Source: SHVO01 sp050246995
GTDB lineage: Bacteria > Pseudomonadota > Alphaproteobacteria > Rhodospirillales > Rhodospirillaceae
Length of the DNA stretch: 64,000 nt
Assembly (NCBI GenBank): GCA_050246995.1
Contig: JBFWVA010000002.1
Location: forward strand, 310,001-374,000
Direction: 5' to 3'
Shown: positions 29,032 to 37,042 of the stretch, one piece after another
Position numbering within the stretch: the stretch's first letter is position 1
How the letters are laid out: every line of letters starts with the position of its first letter
Program-made: the position numbers and the translations under genes
Notes under the pieces: generated by a model
What the model was told of the DNA's origin: nothing
Seen by the model: the letters and a program-made list of their open reading frames with translations, nothing else
Database searches by the model: none

Positions 29032-30105
29032 CTATTCGTCGTCTTCGCCTTCTTCCGGGGCGGCCGCCATGGCGCCCGCGAGGAGGCCGGCGTTGACGCG
29101 GATTTTCTTCTCGATCTCGGCGGCCATCTCGGGGTGCTCACGCAAGAATGTCTTGGCGTTTTCGCGTCCCTGACCGATGCGCTCGGAGTTGTAGGAGAAC
29201 CACGAACCCGACTTCTCGATGAGACCGGCCTTTTGGCCGAGATCCAGAAGTTCGCCGGTCTTCGAGACGCCCTCGCCGTACATGATGTCGAACTCGATCA
29301 CCTTGAACGGCGGGGCGACTTTGTTTTTCACCACTTTGACGCGGGTCTGGTTGCCGACGACGTCTTCCTTGTCCTTGATCTGGCCGATGCGGCGAATGTC
29401 GAGACGCACCGAGGCGTAGAACTTCAGCGCATTGCCGCCGGTGGTGGTTTCGGGATTGCCGAACATCACGCCGATTTTCATGCGGATCTGGTTGATGAAG
29501 ATGATGAGCGTGTTGGAACGCGCGACCGAGGCGGTCAACTTGCGCAGCGCCTGACTCATCAGACGCGCCTGGAGACCCATGTGAGAGTCGCCCATCTCGC
29601 CTTCGAGTTCGGCGCGCGGCGTCAGTGCGGCCACGGAGTCGACCACGAGCACATCGATGGCGCCCGAGCGCACCAGTGTGTCGGCGATCTCGAGAGCCTG
29701 CTCGCCGGCATCCGGCTGCGAGATCAGAAGGTCGTCGAGATTGACGCCGAGCTTGCGGGCATAACCCGGGTCGAGGGCGTGTTCGGCGTCCACGAAGGCG
29801 CAGGTCCCGCCGGTCTTCTGGGCTTCGGCGATGACATGCAGCGCAAGGGTGGTCTTCCCCGAGCTTTCCGGGCCGTAGATTTCGATGATACGGCCCTTGG
29901 GCAGGCCGCCGATTCCGAGGGCAAGGTCGAGGCCCAGGGAGCCGGTCGAGACGGCGGCGATTTCCACCGCGGCGTCGTTCTGCCCGAGACGCATGATCGA
30001 GCCCTTCCCAAAGGAACGCTCAATCTGAGTGACGGCAGCCTCGAGGGCCTTGTTCTTATCCATTGAATCTCTTTCTACGAGGCGGAGGGCGGCGTCGGCG
30101 GGCAT
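29032..30105 (-). CDS. recA: Recombinase RecA
   Basis: Strand-exchange protein and LexA co-protease. The 357-residue protein has Walker A GPESSGKT, the catalytic-glutamate region AFVDAEHALDP, Walker B VLVVDSVAALTPRAELEGE, loop L2 RMKIGVMFGNPETTTGGNALKFYASVRLDIRR-type sequence (GNPETTTGG as core) and an acidic tail (EEGEDDE). The ATG at 30105 was chosen: AGGGGAGA precedes it, and ALRLVERDSMDKNKALEAA fits the alphaproteobacterial N-terminus. The ATG at 30063 is an alternative. A transposon has inserted 93 bp upstream of the start, beside the promoter, and probably altered SOS control. Confidence 0.97.
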   Translation of the reverse strand: MPADAALRLVERDSMDKNKALEAAVTQIERSFGKGSIMRLGQNDAAVEIAAVSTGSLGLDLALGIGGLPKGRIIEIYGPESSGKTTLALHVIAEAQKTGGTCAFVDAEHALDPGYARKLGVNLDDLLISQPDAGEQALEIADTLVRSGAIDVLVVDSVAALTPRAELEGEMGDSHMGLQARLMSQALRKLTASVARSNTLIIFINQIRMKIGVMFGNPETTTGGNALKFYASVRLDIRRIGQIKDKEDVVGNQTRVKVVKNKVAPPFKVIEFDIMYGEGVSKTGELLDLGQKAGLIEKSGSWFSYNSERIGQGRENAKTFLREHPEMAAEIEKKIRVNAGLLAGAMAAAPEEGEDDE

Positions 30106-30167
30106 TGGTGTCTCCCCTGAGTGTCTATTCAGAATTTCGCAGGCGTTCAATTGCGTCCTGAACCCAG

Positions 30168-30195
30168 AGTGTACATCTTTTGTTCTCTCTAGCAA
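30168..30195 (-). promoter_or_regulatory. Remaining recA promoter with a one-mismatch SOS box
   Basis: On the - strand TTGCTA (30195-30190) and TACACT (30173-30168) sit 16 bp apart. Between and over them lies GAAC-N7-GTAC (30185-30171), one base away from the alphaproteobacterial LexA box GAAC-N7-GAAC. The transposon's target duplication begins 3 bp upstream of the -35. Confidence 0.6.
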
Positions 30196-30205
30196 GAATA
30201 AATTA

Positions 30206-30229
30206 CGCGTATATATACTTGACTGATAG
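30206..30229 (+). repeat. Left terminal inverted repeat of the IS1595-type element
   Basis: 24 bp matching the right end in reverse complement with two mismatches (positions 5 and 22). Confidence 0.9.
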
Positions 30230-30268
30230 AACGCCATAGGGGATAAATGGGGCCAAGGAGATAGCCCC

Positions 30269-31213
30269 ATGACCCCGACCGCCCTCAATCACCCGATCTA
30301 CACCGACGAAAAGGCCGCTTGCGAACACCTCGCGAACATCCGTTGGCCCGTCGAAATCACCTGCCCCCGTTGTGGGGTGGTCGGTCAGGCCCGCGCCCTG
30401 GGCGGTGAGTCCATGGGCCCCGGCTGGTTCTACTGCGGCGCCTGTCAGGACAAGTTCACCGTCCGCACCGGCACCGTGTACGAGCGGTCCCATATCCCCC
30501 TGCACAAGTGGCTCCTGGGCTTCCGCCTGATGGCGTCCAGCAAGAAGGGGATCAGCGCCCATCAACTGCACCGCACGCTCGGCATCACGTACAAGAGCGC
30601 GTGGTTCATGGCGCACCGTATCCGTGAAGCAATGAGCGACACAGATCCATCACCGCTCGGCGGCAAGGATAAGACGGTGGAAGTGGACGAAACATTCCGT
30701 GGCGAGCCGGACTATGTGTTTGTGTCCGGCAAGGGCTGGCAGAAGAAGCGCGGCACCAGCACGAAGTCTAAGGTTCTCACGCTCGTTGAGCGCGGCGGTA
30801 AGGCCCGTTCTGTGGTCATCGAAGAAGTGAAGGCCAAGGACATTGCGCCGCTCGTGGTGAAGAACGTAGCCCCGGAAAGCACGCTCATGACCGATGAGGG
30901 CAAGTGGTACACGAACGTAGGCAAGAAGTTTGCCGCCCACGAAACCGTGAACCATGGCCGCAAGGAATATGCTCGCGGAACCAGCCACACGAACACCGTC
31001 GAAGGCTTCTTCTCAATCTTCAAGCGCGGGATGATTGGTACTTACCAGCACTGCGGCGAACAGCACTTGAAGCGGTACTTGCAGGAGTTCGATTTCCGCT
31101 ATTCAAACCGCGCCGCGCTGGGCGTGGATGATGCGGAACGCACCGAACGCGCCGTGAAAGGGGCGGAAGGTAAGCGCCTCATGTATCGATACCCTGAGAA
31201 AAGGTCCGCGTAA
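30269..31213 (+). CDS. IS1595-family transposase
   Basis: 314 residues. The N-terminal zinc ribbon has CPRC (32-35) and CGAC (56-59), and is followed by helix-turn-helix-like sequence (ISAHQLHRTLGITYKSAWFM). The DDE-type core has Asp140 in VEVDETFRG, Asp209 in MTDEGKWY and HTNTVEGFFSIFKRG, where IS1595 enzymes carry Asn followed by a conserved Glu. The ATG follows AAGGAGATAGCCCC. A strong terminator lies 69 bp after the stop. The reading frame is full length with all catalytic positions present, so the enzyme is probably active. Confidence 0.93.
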   Translation: MTPTALNHPIYTDEKAACEHLANIRWPVEITCPRCGVVGQARALGGESMGPGWFYCGACQDKFTVRTGTVYERSHIPLHKWLLGFRLMASSKKGISAHQLHRTLGITYKSAWFMAHRIREAMSDTDPSPLGGKDKTVEVDETFRGEPDYVFVSGKGWQKKRGTSTKSKVLTLVERGGKARSVVIEEVKAKDIAPLVVKNVAPESTLMTDEGKWYTNVGKKFAAHETVNHGRKEYARGTSHTNTVEGFFSIFKRGMIGTYQHCGEQHLKRYLQEFDFRYSNRAALGVDDAERTERAVKGAEGKRLMYRYPEKRSA

Positions 31214-31281
31214 GAAACGGATCACACGCAAACAGTTTCGCGCGATGAAAGCCAGGCCTAAGAGCGGTCTTTAGACCTCGG

Positions 31282-31315
31282 AGCACGGCCTTTTTGAGAG
31301 GGCCGTGCTTTTTTC
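31282..31315 (+). terminator. Intrinsic terminator after the transposase
   Basis: Stem AGCACGGCC/GGCCGTGCT with a 10-nt loop, followed by TTTTTCTT on the + strand. Confidence 0.92.
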
Positions 31316-31411
31316 TTAGCATCGCGAGGGCTGGGGGGAGTCGATAAGGAGCGGCGCAGCGCGGCGTCCATGCGAGCCGCAATCTCGGTCGGCGCACGTT
31401 CTGGACACGCC

Positions 31412-32062
31412 TTATTTGCCATCGTCAAAATTCTCCAGAACACCCTTCCAGGCGTCCGTCATCAAGAATGGAACCATTTCAGCGGGTATCCGCGCGAGCT
31501 GTGCAACGGCCTCGTCATTGATGTTCTTAGCAACATGCTGCGGCCTGAGGTAATCCAATGCATCGCGCGGGAGCAAGATCGCCAGCGCCGGCAACAGCCC
31601 AAATCGATCCGTCATTCCAGGAAGCGACGCTTGCACGGCCTGAAAGGGAAGGCACATCTCAGTGATTAGAGCGGACACTCGCTCGCGCGTTCTTGACGTT
31701 TGCTCGTGACCATCGAGCAGATGGATCATTTCCTTGACGGCGACCACTCGGCGCCATTCGGGAGACAGTCCGGCTCCGAGGAATACGTCTGCCGTGCATT
31801 TATCCGCAGATGCGTACGGTGCCACCCGCTCTCGCCAACGGAACACCCGGACGAAGCCGCCAATAATGGAGGTGTCCAACTCTGTCTGGTAAAAGTTTAT
31901 GGATTCCATTCCTGCGTGTTCGAAGACGTGCTCGTACACGTCCTTAAGCAGAACCGGCAGTTTGGTATGGCAAGCGAAGTGTTGAAACACGTCCATGTAG
32001 GGGAAATTAAGCGATTTCCCCTTAGGACGTCTACTTATTGTGGAAACGCGAGCGTTGCCCAC
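31412..32062 (-). CDS. Transposon passenger: protein resembling a degenerate ImmA/IrrE-type zincin
   Basis: 216 residues (GTG 32062) or about 194 residues if it starts at ATG 31996. The centre, RRVVAVKEMIHLLDGHE followed by RVSALITEMCLPF and then ILLPRDAL, has the layout of ImmA/IrrE-like metallopeptidases (HExxH, then E..A..LLMP). The first motif histidine is replaced by Lys (KEMIH), so zinc binding and catalysis are doubtful. It overlaps the upstream 75-residue gene by 28 bases, which suggests translational coupling. A 9-bp hairpin (31999-32022) lies just before the inner ATG. Function is unknown; the family resemblance is by eye only. Confidence 0.55.
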   Translation of the reverse strand: MGNARVSTISRRPKGKSLNFPYMDVFQHFACHTKLPVLLKDVYEHVFEHAGMESINFYQTELDTSIIGGFVRVFRWRERVAPYASADKCTADVFLGAGLSPEWRRVVAVKEMIHLLDGHEQTSRTRERVSALITEMCLPFQAVQASLPGMTDRFGLLPALAILLPRDALDYLRPQHVAKNINDEAVAQLARIPAEMVPFLMTDAWKGVLENFDDGK

Positions 32063-32262
32063 TCCACTTGTTTGAAATCCTCGCTCAGATCCGCCTTAGG
32101 CGCCAGATTGTTCGATTGAACAAAAAGCGCCGCGTTCACTTCCGCGCACAGACGTTCTTCTGAGACCGCATGCTCAGCGCCAACGCGAAAGAATTTGATA
32201 TCCACATGCTCACGCTGCGGATCTTCAAACAGTGTCTTTAATAGTCTTTCTTTCTCATTCAT
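32035..32262 (-). CDS. Transposon passenger: small protein upstream of the zincin-like gene
   Basis: 75 residues, charged, no membrane segment: MNEKERLLKTLFEDPQ at the start, then KFFRVGAEHAVSEERLCAEVNAALF. Not recognised. Its 3' end overlaps the next gene, and the two read in the same direction inside the element, so they probably form a two-gene unit. A small protein paired with a zincin-like partner recalls regulator/anti-regulator or toxin-antitoxin pairs, but nothing in the sequence proves that. Confidence 0.5.
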   Translation of the reverse strand: MNEKERLLKTLFEDPQREHVDIKFFRVGAEHAVSEERLCAEVNAALFVQSNNLAPKADLSEDFKQVEWATLAFPQ

Positions 32263-32612
32263 CGTCGCCGCCCCGTTGCATTAAGCAGTTAGTCGCTCTG
32301 CAACAAATTGCGATTCTTACCAGATAACCCGTTGTAATCGTTGGGAATCGCAAACCCCGAAAACAACGGTAAACCACCACCTATGTAATCGCAACTGGTC
32401 TTTCGGTTTATCCAAGTCAAGATGTCAATCAGAAAATGGTTAAAGACCAGTTTTCAGACTGGTTCTCTACCACACGAAACGGGGCAGAGGTGTGATTGTT
32501 ATGGGGCGCAGACACCCATTTTTATCACATCCGCGAGGGCGGACGGATTCGTCTCGCTACTAGTTTCGACTCTTGATTGTTATCTGATTATGTACGATTA
32601 TAGGCAAAGAAA
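32263..32612. other. 350-bp AT-richer stretch inside the element
   Basis: No convincing gene. It must contain the promoter for the leftward passenger pair. Short rightward frames in it have no ribosome site or recognisable product. Confidence 0.5.
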
Positions 32613-32638
32613 GAAGGGGCAACTTGCGCTGCCCCTTC
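32613..32638 (-). terminator. Intrinsic terminator of the 40-residue protein gene
   Basis: Stem GAAGGGGCA/TGCCCCTTC with an 8-nt loop, followed on the - strand by TTTCTTTGCC. Confidence 0.85.
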
Positions 32639-32671
32639 CGTCTCGGCCTTAGAAGTGTACTCGTGGTGGAG

Positions 32672-32794
32672 CTACTTCTTTGGCGGTTTCAGAGTTTCAA
32701 CAACGGCTTCCTTAGGCCGCTGCTTCGCCTCTTTGACCGTGATGAACTGGCCATTGCCAGCGTCACGTCCAATCTTCCGGGTTCCTTTGGCCAT
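32672..32794 (-). CDS. Transposon passenger: 40-residue basic protein
   Basis: Short product beginning MAKGTRKIGRDAGNGQFITV and ending in a Lys/Pro-rich tail. GGAGG lies about 6 nt before the ATG, and a strong terminator follows, so it is likely expressed. The RDAxxGxFxxVxxAxxxPxxxVxExxK pattern recurs in small proteins of unknown role that often lie near mobile DNA. Too short for domain assignment. The longer in-frame extension upstream (to 32917) lacks a ribosome site. Confidence 0.6.
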   Translation of the reverse strand: MAKGTRKIGRDAGNGQFITVKEAKQRPKEAVVETLKPPKK

Positions 32795-33030
32795 GATGGG
32801 CCTCCGTACTTGGGAAGGCGGATCCAGCCGCCCGCTCCGAGACGCCCCTTGCGCCTCGGGCCTGTAAGGCTCGGGGGCGGGGGTTCGGGCGACGTTCCAC
32901 GGGGACCACCATAGCATGTGTTGTCCCCATCGCGTAAGCCTAGGCGTTCACCGCCTGTTCCGGTTATGATCGCGGTATAACCTTAGTGGTAGAAATGTCG
33001 TCCTGTCGCAACCACGGTATCTAAACACCG

Positions 33031-33054
33031 CTTTCAGTCAAGTATATATTCGCG
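33031..33054 (-). repeat. Right terminal inverted repeat of the IS1595-type element
   Basis: Reverse complement of the left end with two mismatches; directly followed by the target duplication ATAAATTA. Confidence 0.9.
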
Positions 33055-33062
33055 ATAAATTA

Positions 33063-33077
33063 GAACAAAAAACGAAC
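33063..33077 (-). promoter_or_regulatory. Consensus SOS (LexA) box stranded upstream of the transposon
   Basis: GAAC-AAAAAAC-GAAC on the + strand (GTTC-N7-GTTC on the recA strand) matches the alphaproteobacterial LexA site exactly. No gene begins near it except recA, from which the element now separates it by 2,849 bp. Without the element it would lie about 30 bp upstream of the remaining one-mismatch box. Confidence 0.7.
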
Positions 33078-33201
33078 TTCCAAATCAGCTATTAAATCAT
33101 TGAATTATATTGAGTTGTATGGCGCTAAGGTTCCCGGAAACGTTGTCAGCACGCAACAGTTAGCCCCCTGGTGGGGACACGCGGGAGAACAGAACGAGAG
33201 C

Positions 33202-33600
33202 TTAAGCCTCGTCCCCGAACCCTTTATGGGCAACCCGGCCGGTGAGGCCGATCAAACGGTCACAGAGCAGCTCGATGACATAGCGCAGGAGCGGGTCGGC
33301 CTTGCCCATGGCTTCGTCGAAGAAGCTGCGATCGACCACCAGGAGCTCGCAGCCGCCGCGGGAAACCACAGTGGCCGTGCGCTTGCCGTCGGGGCGCAGG
33401 AGGGCGATCTCGCCGAAGATTTCGCCGGCTTTCATGCGATTCACGACGCGGGTTTCCGAATCACCCTGAGCGGCAACCTCGACCTCGCCCTTCAGGATCA
33501 CATAGGCGGTGTCCCCGGGCTGACCTTCGAAGAACACGATCTCACCGGCCGGGACGATCCGGCGCGGGAATGATTCAATCGCGATCGGAAGGTTGCCCAT
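33202..33600 (-). CDS. Cyclic-nucleotide-binding domain protein
   Basis: 132 residues forming one cNMP-binding beta-roll (VPAGEIVFFEGQPGDTAYVILKGEVEV, then the phosphate-binding cassette region GEIFGEIALLRPDGKRTATV) and a C-terminal helix. There is no DNA-binding domain, so it is not a complete Crp/Fnr regulator. The cassette has RPDGKR where cAMP binders have RxA, so ligand binding is open. It lies 12 bp downstream of cckA and probably in its transcript, with recA as the original next gene. Confidence 0.85.
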   Translation of the reverse strand: MGNLPIAIESFPRRIVPAGEIVFFEGQPGDTAYVILKGEVEVAAQGDSETRVVNRMKAGEIFGEIALLRPDGKRTATVVSRGGCELLVVDRSFFDEAMGKADPLLRYVIELLCDRLIGLTGRVAHKGFGDEA

Positions 33601-33612
33601 ACCTATTGTCCT

Positions 33613-35982
33613 TTAGCCCCCAGCGAGCACTTCTTTCACTTTACCGGCCAACTGACCGAGTGAAAACGGTTTCGGCAGGAAATGGAAGTCGGCGGTATCG
33701 ACGATATCACCGCGCGCGACTTCTTCCGAATAGCCCGAGATGACGATGATGCGGATCTCGGGGCGTTCCACGCGGATCAGGCGGGCGAGCGTACCGCCGT
33801 CCATACCCGGCATCATCATATCGGTGATCATAAGATTGACCCCGGCGGTATCGCGCAGGATATCGAGCGCCTGCTCGCCCGTACGGGCCTCGAGGACCTT
33901 GTAACCCTTGGCTTTGAGGGCCCGCGCGGCGAATACGCGCACAGCATCCTCATCCTCGACCAGGAGGATGGTGCCGTGGCCGCCAAGATCGGCGGTTTCG
34001 ATATCGAGCGCGGGGGCCTTCGCGGCGGCACGGGCGCGCTGCGAGGCGGCCGCGGCTTCAGCGTCTTCGACCTCGGGCGTGGCGCGCGGCAGATAGAGCG
34101 AGAACGTCGCTCCCTTGCCCGGCGACGAATCCACCAGGATGAACCCGCCGGTCTGACGGACGATACCGTACACGGTGGCGAGTCCGAGGCCGGTTCCCGC
34201 GCCGGGGATTTCCTTCTTGGTGGAGAAAAACGGCTCGAAGATGCGCCCCAGGTTCTCAGGCGGGATGCCGGTGCCGGTATCGGAGACAGAGATGCAGATA
34301 TAACGGCCGGGAGGCACCTGTTCGGCGCCCAGCTGTGTCGGCTGGTCGAACACCTCGGTACCGGTGGTGATGGTGAGGGTCCCACCGCCCGGCATGGCGT
34401 CGCGCGCATTCACCGCGAGATTGATGACCATCTGATCGAACTGACCCGGGTCGACGCGCACGAGACCAAGATCGCGGCCGTGGATCAGCTTGTACTCGAT
34501 GGACTCGCCGATGAGGCGCGTCAGGAGATGCGAAAGCTCCATCAGCGCGTCGGTGACGTTGAGGTCCTTGGGCTGCAAAGGCTGTTTACGCGAGAAGGCC
34601 AAGAGCTGGCGCACGAGATTCGCCGCGCGGTTGGCATTCTGCTTGATCTGCATGATATCGGCGAACGACGGATCGCCGGCGCCGTGGCGCTGCAGAAGAA
34701 GATCGCAGAATCCGATCATGGCCGTGAGCAGGTTGTTGAAATCGTGCGCGACACCGCCGGCCAGCTGACCCATGGCCTGCATCTTCTGCGCCTGGGCGAA
34801 CTGGACTTCGAGTTCCTTCTGCTCGGTGACATCGATGAAGTGGGCGACCACCCCTTCGATCTCGGTATCGCCGGGAGCCGACATCGGCCCAAGGAAGACG
34901 GAGGTCTGTGAGATGCTTGCGCCGCTCACGCGGACATCCACATGGCTGCCTTCGCTTTCGCCCGCCAGCACACGATCGAGTTCACCCGCGAAGGCGCGCT
35001 GGTCATCCACGAGCACGCGTTCGAGCAAGGGGCTGCCGATCAGGCCCGCGCGCGGCTGTTCGGCGAGCTTCTCGAACGCGCGATTGCAATCGACAATGAC
35101 GCCATCGACGTCTGAGATCGCGATCGCCACGGGCGCCGCATCAAACAGCGCGCGGAACCGTTCATAGGCGATGCGCCCCGAGGCGCCGGCCGGCTCGCGG
35201 CGCATGCCGTCACGCACGACCAGCGTGCGGGTGCGGGTAATACCGGCATCGTCGTATGTCGATTGAAGCAGAAGGGCCGTGACCGTTTCGCCGGTGCGGG
35301 CCTTGAAATGGACCTCGCCCTGCCATTCGCCGTCCGGCTGCGGGCGGTTGGACCCAGTGATGATGTCATCGAGCTTGAGAGCGCTGAGTTCATCGACGTC
35401 ATACCCGAGCCAGTCGGCGAAGCGCTGGTTGACGAAGCGGAACGCGCCATCGACGTCCACGGAGTAGATGCCGCCGGGCAGGAGATAGAGGAAGTCGGCG
35501 AGGTCCTGGCGTTCCTGGTTGAGGATATCGGTGATGGTGCGCCGGGCGGTGATATCGACCGCGTCCCAGAGGAGATAGCCCTCGCCAAGGGGCCGCACGG
35601 TGACATCGAACCATTCGGTTTCATCGGTTACGCCTTGCAGCGGCACTTCGGCCGCGGCGGCGAGATTGGTCATGGCCGCCTGACGGAGGCGCGCAACGGC
35701 TTCATCGCCGGCGTAATCGCGGGCCGCGTCACGGGACAGCAGCTCAAGCGGCGGCAAATCACCGAGCCAGTCCCGCGCGGACGGGTTGGCGGCGACGACC
35801 CGCCCCTCGCCGGCCGTGACGAGCCGCGGCGCGGCTGAAGACGCCACCAGGATCTCGATCACGCGGGAATCGATGCGGGGCTTGGGCGCCTTGCGGACGC
35901 GCCAGATCACGCCCAGGAGTGCAAGCAAAACAAGGACGCCGGCGAGAACGGCCGCCGCGACCAAAGTTGACTCACTTTGCAA
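33613..35982 (-). CDS. cckA: Hybrid histidine kinase CckA
   Basis: Bifunctional kinase/phosphatase at the top of the CckA-ChpT-CtrA phosphorelay. 789 residues: membrane segment (about 8-28; the second helix of the family is not evident), PAS-like regions (about 40-145, 155-260 and 270-390), HisKA with phospho-acceptor His413 in GGVAHDFNNLLTAMIGFCDLLL-type sequence (core GGVAHDFNN), HATPase (NLAVNARDAM, DTGTGIPPE, GTGLGLATVYG), and a receiver with Asp721 in MITDMMMPGMDGG. The run from SFADIMQIKQNANRAANLV onward is characteristic of CckA. Its start overlaps the flhB end by 11 bp, tying cell-cycle signalling to the flagellar operon. Confidence 0.95.
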   Translation of the reverse strand: MQSESTLVAAAVLAGVLVLLALLGVIWRVRKAPKPRIDSRVIEILVASSAAPRLVTAGEGRVVAANPSARDWLGDLPPLELLSRDAARDYAGDEAVARLRQAAMTNLAAAAEVPLQGVTDETEWFDVTVRPLGEGYLLWDAVDITARRTITDILNQERQDLADFLYLLPGGIYSVDVDGAFRFVNQRFADWLGYDVDELSALKLDDIITGSNRPQPDGEWQGEVHFKARTGETVTALLLQSTYDDAGITRTRTLVVRDGMRREPAGASGRIAYERFRALFDAAPVAIAISDVDGVIVDCNRAFEKLAEQPRAGLIGSPLLERVLVDDQRAFAGELDRVLAGESEGSHVDVRVSGASISQTSVFLGPMSAPGDTEIEGVVAHFIDVTEQKELEVQFAQAQKMQAMGQLAGGVAHDFNNLLTAMIGFCDLLLQRHGAGDPSFADIMQIKQNANRAANLVRQLLAFSRKQPLQPKDLNVTDALMELSHLLTRLIGESIEYKLIHGRDLGLVRVDPGQFDQMVINLAVNARDAMPGGGTLTITTGTEVFDQPTQLGAEQVPPGRYICISVSDTGTGIPPENLGRIFEPFFSTKKEIPGAGTGLGLATVYGIVRQTGGFILVDSSPGKGATFSLYLPRATPEVEDAEAAAASQRARAAAKAPALDIETADLGGHGTILLVEDEDAVRVFAARALKAKGYKVLEARTGEQALDILRDTAGVNLMITDMMMPGMDGGTLARLIRVERPEIRIIVISGYSEEVARGDIVDTADFHFLPKPFSLGQLAGKVKEVLAGG

Positions 35983-37039
35983 ATTTGCCCTTCAGGCGCA
36001 TGACGTAGCCGATGACTTCGGCAACGGCCTTATAGTGCTCCGCCGGAATCTCCTGATCAACCTCGACCGCGGCATGGAGCGCGCGGGCGAGCGGCGGGTT
36101 CTCGACGATGGGCACGTCGTTGGCCTCGGCCACCTGACGCATACGCTTGGCCAGGAAATCGACGCCTTTCGCCACGACGACGGGCGCGGCCATGCTATCG
36201 ACGTCATACTGCAACGCGACCGCGAAGTGGGTCGGGTTGGTGATGACCACGGAGGCCTTCTGGACGGCGGCGATCATGCGGTGGCGATGGCGTTCAAGGC
36301 GGAGCTGGCGGATCTTGCCCTTCACCTTTGGATCGCCTTCGGCCTCCTTGTGCTCGTCCTTGACCTCCTGCTTGGTCATCTTGAGTTTTTCTTTGTGCGA
36401 CCAGTTTTGGTAGATGTAATCGGCAGCCGCGAGCGCGCCCATCACCAGCACCACCAGGAACAGGATCATCACCATGAGCTGGTGGATATCCTTCAGCGTG
36501 GCCCGTACGTCCTGCCCCATGAGCCAATCGGGGCTTTCAATGGCCGGCACGATAAGCAGCGCCACCATCGCGCTGATCACTACGATCTTGATGATCGCCT
36601 TGCCGGCTTCAATCACGGACTGAAGCGACATCAGGCGGCGGAAGCCGGCGATGGGACTGATGTTCTCCATCTTCGGCGAGATTTTCTTCGGGGTGTAGAC
36701 GAAGCCCACCTGCACCATGGTGCCGATGAAGGCCGCGATCATGAGCACGAATACCGGGAACGCGAGCAGCACGCCTACCCGCCATAGGATCTGGAGGAAC
36801 AGCGGTCCGGTTGAATCGTTATCGAGGGAGAACGATTCAGGGCGCTCGAGGAACGTGCGCAAATATTGCGACATATCGTTGGCGACCCACGGCCCCAGAA
36901 TGCCAACGACGATCAGCACACCCACCAGCATGGATACGCTTTTGACTTCCTGCGATACGGGGATATTGCCTTCTTCGCGCGCCTTGCCGAGGCGCTTTGA
37001 TGTAGGCTCTTCTGTCTTTGCGTCTTTGTCCTCGGACAT
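35972..37039 (-). CDS. flhB: Flagellar export protein FlhB
   Basis: Export-gate protein that controls the substrate switch from rod/hook to filament. 355 residues, with four membrane helices in the first 210, a charged linker (KEKLKMTKQEVKDEHKEAEGDP), and the autocleavage site NPTH (268-271). The post-cleavage domain ends EIPAEHYKAVAEVIGYVMRL. It lies 3 bp after fliR and overlaps cckA by 11 bp. A stand-alone copy of the C-terminal domain is encoded at 39578. Confidence 0.97.
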   Translation of the reverse strand: MSEDKDAKTEEPTSKRLGKAREEGNIPVSQEVKSVSMLVGVLIVVGILGPWVANDMSQYLRTFLERPESFSLDNDSTGPLFLQILWRVGVLLAFPVFVLMIAAFIGTMVQVGFVYTPKKISPKMENISPIAGFRRLMSLQSVIEAGKAIIKIVVISAMVALLIVPAIESPDWLMGQDVRATLKDIHQLMVMILFLVVLVMGALAAADYIYQNWSHKEKLKMTKQEVKDEHKEAEGDPKVKGKIRQLRLERHRHRMIAAVQKASVVITNPTHFAVALQYDVDSMAAPVVVAKGVDFLAKRMRQVAEANDVPIVENPPLARALHAAVEVDQEIPAEHYKAVAEVIGYVMRLKGKFAK

Positions 37040-37042
37040 GGC

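Larger units (their letters stand above)
30198..33062 (+). mobile_element. Complete IS1595-family transposon with passenger genes, including its target duplication
   Basis: The element is 30206-33054 (2,849 bp). Its ends are inverted copies: left CGCGT then ATATATACTTGACTGA then TAG; right, read inward, CGCGA then the same 16 bases then AAG. Direct 8-bp copies of ATAAATTA flank it (30198-30205 and 33055-33062); 8 bp is the known target-duplication size for IS1595. Content: a transposase, a terminator, a pair of leftward genes with a zincin-like product, a 40-residue basic protein gene, and AT-richer non-coding sequence. The intact ends and matching duplications suggest a recent, possibly still mobile, insertion. 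Confidence 0.93.

Noticed and set aside
32422..32652. 76-codon rightward gene inside the transposon
   Set aside because: No ribosome site, no recognisable features, and it runs across the terminator of the opposing 40-residue gene.
33100..33573. 157-codon rightward gene controlled by the SOS box at 33063
   Set aside because: It is antisense to the cNMP-binding gene and has no family features, so the SOS box is better assigned to recA before the insertion.
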